From NCBI RefSeq assembly GCF_001975225.1, contig NZ_CP019445.1:62001-126000 (forward strand): a stretch of 64,000 nucleotides of DNA. The letters run 5' to 3'. The notes beneath the pieces are model-generated. The model was not told where the DNA came from. It did not search any database and saw only the letters and a program-made list of their open reading frames with translations. Made by a program: the position numbers and the translations under genes. Positions 59,415 to 64,000 of this stretch are shown one piece after another (within the stretch, counting starts at the first letter, position 1; every line of letters begins with the position of its first letter). Origin of the DNA: Kosakonia cowanii JCM 10956 = DSM 18146. GTDB taxonomy: Bacteria > Pseudomonadota > Gammaproteobacteria > Enterobacterales > Enterobacteriaceae.

Positions 59415-61034
59415 ATGCAAACAACTCCTGAACTCTCCTGTGATGTGCTGGTGATTGGCAGCGGTGCGGCGGGTCTCTCCGTTGCGTTACGTCTGGCTGA
59501 GCACCATTCCGTTATCGTTTTAAGCAAAGGGCCGGTCAGCGAAGGGTCGACACTCTACGCTCAGGGCGGTATTGCGGCGGTGTTTGATAAAACGGACAGC
59601 ATCGCCTCTCATGTCGAAGATACCCTGATTGCCGGTGCCGGTATTGTCGATCGCCACGCGGCGGAGTTTGTCGCCAGCCATGCGCGTCACTGCGTGCAGT
59701 GGCTTATCGATCAGGGCGTGATGTTTGATACCGAGCTGAGTGAAAACGGCGATGCCAGCTATCACCTTACCCGCGAAGGCGGGCACAGCCATCGCCGGAT
59801 CCTTCATGCCGCTGATGCCACCGGCAAAGCGGTGGAGAACACGCTGGTGAGCCAGGCGATGAGCCACCCCAATATTCGCCTGCTTGAGCGCACCAATGCG
59901 GTTGACCTGATTATCTCCGACAAGATTGGCCTGCCCGGTGCGCGCCGGATAGTTGGCGCATGGGTGTGGAATCGTAATAAAGAGCAGGTTGAGACCTGTC
60001 GCGCAAAAGCGGTGGTGCTGGCCACCGGCGGCGCATCGAAGGTCTATCAGTACACCACCAATCCCGATATCGCTTCCGGCGATGGTATCGCCATGGCCTG
60101 GCGCGCGGGTTGCCGGGTGGCGAATCTGGAGTTTAATCAGTTTCACCCCACCGCACTGTTTCACCCGCAGGCGCGCAATTTCCTGCTGACGGAAGCGTTA
60201 CGCGGCGAAGGCGCGCATCTGAAACGCCCGGATGGCACGCGCTTTATGCCGGACTTCGACCCGCGCGGCGAACTCGCTCCGCGTGATGTAGTGGCGCGCG
60301 CCATCGACCATGAAATGAAACGCCTCGGCGTCGAGTGCATGTACCTGGATATCAGCCACAAACCGCCTGAGTTTGTGCGCCACCACTTCCCGATGATCTA
60401 CGAGAAACTGCTTGGCCTCGGTATCGATCTGACTAAAGAGCCGGTGCCGATTGTGCCAGCGGCACACTACACCTGTGGCGGGGTGATGATTGACGATTGC
60501 GGCCGTACCGATGTTGATGGTCTCTATGCGGTTGGCGAAGTGAGCTACAGCGGGCTGCATGGCGCTAATCGCATGGCCTCTAATTCACTGCTGGAGTGTC
60601 TGGTCTATGGCTGGTCGGCCGCTGAAGATATTGCGCACCGTATGCCGGACATCGAAAACGTGCCTGCGTTACCGGCGTGGGATGAGAGCCGTGTCGACGA
60701 TGCCGATGAGCGGGTGATCCTGCAACATAACTGGCATGAGCTACGGCTATTTATGTGGGATTACGTCGGGATCGTGCGGACCACCAAACGCCTTGAGCGG
60801 GCGTTGCGGCGCATTAACTTGTTGCAGCAGGAAATTGACGAGTATTACGCGCACTTCCGCGTGTCAAATAACCTGCTTGAAGTGCGCAACCTGGTGCAGG
60901 TGGCGGAGCTGATTGTGCGCTGCGCAATGATGCGCAAAGAGAGCCGAGGCCTGCACTACACGCTGGATTACCCGCATCAGTTGCCGGAATCTGGGCCAAC
61001 GGTGCTCTCGCCGCAAAGTTACATAAAAAGATAG
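59415..61034 (+). CDS. nadB: L-aspartate oxidase
   Basis: A flavoenzyme oxidising aspartate to iminoaspartate, the first step of de novo NAD synthesis with NadA. The 539-aa protein has the FAD-binding [17 protein letters not shown] start, [15 protein letters not shown], and the catalytic-region motifs of the succinate dehydrogenase/fumarate reductase family ([37 protein letters not shown]). Its last 16 bp overlap the convergent trmN6 gene. Confidence 0.97.
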   Translation: MQTTPELSCDVLVIGSGAAGLSVALRLAEHHSVIVLSKGPVSEGSTLYAQGGIAAVFDKTDSIASHVEDTLIAGAGIVDRHAAEFVASHARHCVQWLIDQGVMFDTELSENGDASYHLTREGGHSHRRILHAADATGKAVENTLVSQAMSHPNIRLLERTNAVDLIISDKIGLPGARRIVGAWVWNRNKEQVETCRAKAVVLATGGASKVYQYTTNPDIASGDGIAMAWRAGCRVANLEFNQFHPTALFHPQARNFLLTEALRGEGAHLKRPDGTRFMPDFDPRGELAPRDVVARAIDHEMKRLGVECMYLDISHKPPEFVRHHFPMIYEKLLGLGIDLTKEPVPIVPAAHYTCGGVMIDDCGRTDVDGLYAVGEVSYSGLHGANRMASNSLLECLVYGWSAAEDIAHRMPDIENVPALPAWDESRVDDADERVILQHNWHELRLFMWDYVGIVRTTKRLERALRRINLLQQEIDEYYAHFRVSNNLLEVRNLVQVAELIVRCAMMRKESRGLHYTLDYPHQLPESGPTVLSPQSYIKR

Positions 61035-61756
61035 AAGGTCTGGGTCAGCGCGCTAAAGCTTTCTGAATAGCGCTGATCCGCGCCGCGGATCACCAGCCTG
61101 TCGGCAAACAGCTCGCCCTGTCGCGGCGAGAAGGCCAGCAGCACGCGGTGCGGCAGGCGCCCTTCTGTCTCCGCGACATCGGTACGAAGACGCAAATGCC
61201 AGCCGAGCTGTCGCGCTTTCTCACTAAAGCCTTCACAGGTTTCAACCGGCAGTACCACACAGAAAAACCCCTCTTCGGTGATAAGCGTCGCGGCGATCTC
61301 CAGCAGCGTCTGGTGATCGAGGGTGGTGGTGTAGCGCGCGCGGTCGCGCTCAGGCGTGGCGCACTTAACGCCCTCTTCAAAGTAGGGCGGATTACTGACG
61401 ATGAGATCAAAACGCGTGGTGTTCTGCTGGCTCCAGGCGAGAATATCGGCGCAATGGACGCGAATGCGATCGGCCCACATAGAAGCCTGCACGTTCTCCT
61501 GCGCCTGCCCTGCCGCCTGCTCATCAAGCTCAACCGCATCGAGGGTTACATCATTTGCGGTACGCTGCGCCAGCATTAGCGCCAGTAAGCCGCTGCCGCT
61601 ACCAATATCGAGAATATGACGGGCGCGGGAGACCGGTGCCCAGGCGCCTAACATCACACCATCGGTACCGACTTTCATGGCACAGCGGTCATGCGCGACG
61701 AAAAATGATTTAAACGTGAAGCCATCGCGGCGAAGCTGAGCCTTTGGCTGAGACAT
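61019..61756 (-). CDS. trmN6: TrmN6, tRNA1(Val) adenine(37)-N6-methyltransferase
   Basis: Methylates N6 of A37 in tRNA-Val1. The 245-aa protein has the SAM-binding [18 protein letters not shown] and the N6-adenine catalytic motif NPPY (SNPPYFEEG). It corresponds to E. coli yfiC. Its 3' end overlaps the 3' end of nadB on the opposite strand. Confidence 0.94.
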   Translation of the reverse strand: MSQPKAQLRRDGFTFKSFFVAHDRCAMKVGTDGVMLGAWAPVSRARHILDIGSGSGLLALMLAQRTANDVTLDAVELDEQAAGQAQENVQASMWADRIRVHCADILAWSQQNTTRFDLIVSNPPYFEEGVKCATPERDRARYTTTLDHQTLLEIAATLITEEGFFCVVLPVETCEGFSEKARQLGWHLRLRTDVAETEGRLPHRVLLAFSPRQGELFADRLVIRGADQRYSESFSALTQTFYLFM

Positions 61757-61886
61757 CTTTACAACCTCAAAACGGAAAACCGCTGTAGCATAGGGGAAAG
61801 CGTAGCGTCAGAAAAGCGATAAGCAGACAACAGATGAAGATTGCAGCCGTAACGTCTATAATCAGCGCCCCACACAGAGGTAGAAC

Positions 61887-63221
61887 ATGACTGTAACGAC
61901 TTTTTCCGAACTCGAACTTGACGACAGCCTTCTGGACGCGCTCCAGAATAAAGGCTTTACACGCCCAACCGCTATCCAGGCCGCTGTTATTCCGCCTGCG
62001 CTTGAAGGGCGTGATGTCCTCGGTTCTGCGCCCACCGGGACAGGTAAAACCGCAGCCTTTTTGCTGCCGGCGTTGCAACACCTTCTGGACTTTCCGCGTA
62101 AGAAATCCGGCCCGCCGCGTATCCTGATCCTGACGCCAACCCGTGAGCTGGCGATGCAGGTTGCCGACCACGCGCGTGAACTGGCGGCTAACACTCATCT
62201 TGATATCGCCACCATTACCGGCGGTGTGGCGTATATGAACCACGCCGAAGTATTCAGCGAAAACCAGGATATCGTGGTCGCGACAACCGGCCGCCTGTTG
62301 CAGTATATAAAAGAAGAGAACTTCGACTGCCGGGCGGTCGAGACGCTGATTCTTGACGAAGCGGACCGCATGCTGGATATGGGCTTCGCGCAGGATATCG
62401 AGACCATTGCGGCTGAAACGCGCTGGCGCAAGCAGACGATGCTCTTCTCCGCCACGCTGGAAGGCGACGCGATCAAAGATTTTGCCGAGCGCCTGCTGGA
62501 AGAGCCGGTTGAGGTCTCAGCCACACCATCGACCCGCGAGCGTAAAAAAATTCATCAGTGGTACTACCGTGCCGATGATGTGCAGCACAAAACCGCGCTG
62601 CTGGTGCACCTGCTGAAACAGCCGGACGCCACCCGCACCATCGTCTTTGTACGCAAGCGTGAGCGCGTGCATGAACTGGCGACCTGGCTGCGTGAAGCGG
62701 GCATTAACAACTGCTATCTCGAAGGCGAGATGGTACAGATCAAGCGTAACGAAGCGATCAAGCGCCTGACCGAAGGCCGTGTCAATGTTCTGGTCGCAAC
62801 CGACGTTGCCGCGCGCGGGATTGATATTCCCGATGTCAGCCACGTGATTAACTTCGATATGCCGCGCAGCGGTGATACTTACCTGCACCGTATCGGCCGT
62901 ACCGGTCGCGCGGGACGTAAGGGCATCGCCATTTCACTGGTTGAAGCGCACGATCACCTGCTGCTGGGCAAAGTTGGCCGTTACGTTGAAGAGCCGTTGA
63001 AAGCGCGCGTCATTGATGAGCTGCGCCCGACAAGCCGTCCGCCAAGTGAAAAACTGAACGGCAAACCGTCGAAAAAGGCGTTAGCGAAGCGCGATGAGAA
63101 GAAAAAAGAGAAAGATAAAGAGAAGCCGCGCGTTAAGCAGCGCCATCGCGATACCAAGAATATTGGTAAGCGCCGCAAGCCGAGCACGGCGGGCAGCGAA
63201 CAGCAGAAGAGCGAAAAGTAA
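61887..63221 (+). CDS. srmB: SrmB, DEAD-box RNA helicase
   Basis: Acts early in 50S ribosome assembly. The 444-aa protein has the Q motif region, motif I APTGTGKT, motif II DEAD (DEADRMLDMGF), motif III SAT, motif VI HRIGRTGR, and a basic lysine-rich C-terminal tail (from about 385). It is followed by a bidirectional terminator. Confidence 0.97.
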   Translation: MTVTTFSELELDDSLLDALQNKGFTRPTAIQAAVIPPALEGRDVLGSAPTGTGKTAAFLLPALQHLLDFPRKKSGPPRILILTPTRELAMQVADHARELAANTHLDIATITGGVAYMNHAEVFSENQDIVVATTGRLLQYIKEENFDCRAVETLILDEADRMLDMGFAQDIETIAAETRWRKQTMLFSATLEGDAIKDFAERLLEEPVEVSATPSTRERKKIHQWYYRADDVQHKTALLVHLLKQPDATRTIVFVRKRERVHELATWLREAGINNCYLEGEMVQIKRNEAIKRLTEGRVNVLVATDVAARGIDIPDVSHVINFDMPRSGDTYLHRIGRTGRAGRKGIAISLVEAHDHLLLGKVGRYVEEPLKARVIDELRPTSRPPSEKLNGKPSKKALAKRDEKKKEKDKEKPRVKQRHRDTKNIGKRRKPSTAGSEQQKSEK

Positions 63222-63250
63222 AAAAACGCCGGGGAGACCCGGCGTTTTTA
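63221..63250. terminator. Bidirectional terminator between srmB and grcA
   Basis: AAAACGCCGGG (63223-63233) pairs perfectly with CCCGGCGTTTT (63238-63248) across a GAGA loop. The flanks give T-runs on both strands, so it serves convergent srmB and grcA. Confidence 0.93.
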
Positions 63251-63263
63251 TTAGTGCCTGCGA

Positions 63264-63647
63264 TTACAGGCTTTCAGTAAAGGTACGAGCAATAACGTCG
63301 CGCTGCTGTTCCGGTGTCAGCGAGTTGAAACGCACAGCGTAACCGGAAACACGAATCGTCAGCTGCGGGTATTTTTCCGGATGCTCAACGGCGTCCATCA
63401 GCGTTTCACGACGCAGCACGTTAACGTTCAGATGCTGGCCCCCTTCAACGCGTACTTCCGGCTGTACTTCCATCGGAATTTCGCGGTATTCGATATCGCC
63501 CAGTTTGCTTACTGCAACAACATCATCTTCAGCGAAACCAGCTTTCGCGCAGACGCAGCGTGCTTCGCCCTTTTCGCTATCAAGCAGCCAGAATGAGTTC
63601 AACAGATCGTCATTAGCCGCTTTTGTAATCTGGATACCCGTAATCAT
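63264..63647 (-). CDS. grcA: GrcA, autonomous glycyl radical cofactor
   Basis: A spare part for pyruvate formate-lyase: it replaces the damaged C-terminal radical domain after oxygen or acid stress. The 127-aa protein has the glycyl-radical motif RVSGYAVRF with Gly102. It corresponds to E. coli yfiD. Two FNR-like sites lie upstream in the divergent region with ung. Confidence 0.97.
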   Translation of the reverse strand: MITGIQITKAANDDLLNSFWLLDSEKGEARCVCAKAGFAEDDVVAVSKLGDIEYREIPMEVQPEVRVEGGQHLNVNVLRRETLMDAVEHPEKYPQLTIRVSGYAVRFNSLTPEQQRDVIARTFTESL

Positions 63648-63755
63648 AAATAGCCTCCCTTAGGCAGATTAGGTGATTGACCGGACGTATACCGGCCAAT
63701 TGGTAAAACCATTGTTATCTGTTTGTCTGTATACCAGCCTGTACCGGGCCATTCT

Positions 63756-63822
63756 TTGATTTTAGTCAATAAAAACCATACAGCAAAAATGGCTATTAGG
63801 GTTTGTTCTTGTTTTATATCAA
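63756..63822. promoter_or_regulatory. Two FNR-like sites upstream of grcA
   Basis: TTGAT-TTTA-GTCAA (63756-63769) and TTGTT-TTAT-ATCAA (63809-63822) each differ from the FNR consensus (TTGAT-N4-ATCAA) at one position. Their centres are 53 bp apart, the same spacing as the E. coli yfiD sites at -40.5 and -93.5, where the near one activates and the far one moderates expression. Confidence 0.85.
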
Positions 63823-63962
63823 TTTATACTTCTCAGGTGCACTAAAAATTTACGTAAATTTTCAACTATTTTTTAGGAGGTGTGCGCTTTCGAGAGCGGC
63901 TGATTTTGTTCTGGAGAAAGAAGCAGTTAAGCTACGGCAAACCAACTTTGCAGGAGATCGGG

Positions 63963-64000
63963 ATGACGACTTCATTGACATGGCATGACGTACTGGCAGA
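63963..64000 (+). CDS. ung: Uracil-DNA glycosylase (first 12 codons only)
   Basis: Removes uracil from DNA. Only the start is in the window: MTTSLTWHDVLA, matching the E. coli Ung N-terminus (LTWHDVLA), after a GGAG ribosome binding site. It is divergent from grcA as in E. coli. The 315-bp gap between them holds the FNR-like sites and no other gene. Confidence 0.93.
   Translation, partial: MTTSLTWHDVLA

Overview
The window is ordinary chromosomal DNA of a member of the Enterobacteriaceae. Nearly every protein aligns over its full length, from memory, with its Escherichia coli counterpart, and gene order follows the E. coli rodZ-to-ung segment. A few accessory genes differ (an alpha-glucoside PTS locus, an M48 peptidase, a NicO/DUF1007 pair, an extra MFS pump), and E. 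coli yfhR, the hca catabolic genes and shoB/ohsC are missing. That pattern, with the abundant REP/BIME repeats, points to the Klebsiella/Enterobacter/Kosakonia side of the family; the species cannot be fixed by eye.

Layout. 1-10488 (minus strand): rodZ (cut by the window edge), rlmN, ndk, pbpC and the alpha-2-macroglobulin lipoprotein yfhM. 10489-18540: the most variable part. An alpha-glucoside PTS permease and a GH4 6-phospho-alpha-glucosidase sit before sseA, an RpiR regulator directly abuts sseA, and an M48 membrane peptidase precedes sseB. 18541-26815 (minus): a REP array, pepB, the complete isc operon (iscR-S-U-A-hscB-hscA-fdx-iscX) and trmJ. 26816-35474: suhB, a REP array, the NicO transporter with DUF1007 protein, csiE, an orphan hcaT, glyA and hmp on a shared divergent control region, and glnB. 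35549-39593: glrR-qseG-glrK and the small RNA gene glmY with its sigma-54 promoter, IHF site and GlrR sites. 39594-49689: purL, mltF, the largest BIME array, tadA, pgpC, an MFS pump, yfhH, yfhL. 49686-58998 (minus): acpS-pdxJ-recO-era-rnc-lepA/lepB block and the rpoE-rseABC stress operon. 59415-64000: nadB, trmN6, srmB, grcA and the first codons of ung.

How the parts work together. Three regulatory circuits can be read directly: the IscR-controlled Fe-S assembly operon with two IscR sites; the GlrK/QseG/GlrR system with its target glmY beside it; and rpoE with a sigma-E promoter and an overlapping leader ORF, followed by its own anti-sigma genes. Further sites with good sequence support are a NadR box at nadB, an NsrR box at hmp, PurR boxes at purL and glyA, a boxA in the suhB leader, two FNR-like boxes at grcA and an RNase III-type hairpin in the rnc leader.

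I did not find a clearly new system such as a defence island, prophage, integrated element or CRISPR array. The most worthwhile leads are the sugar-PTS locus with sseA embedded in it and a perfect 16-bp palindrome upstream, the NicO/DUF1007 metal pair with a predicted N-terminal histidine, the large M48 peptidase next to sseB, and four BIME arrays, each with its own period and private linker.
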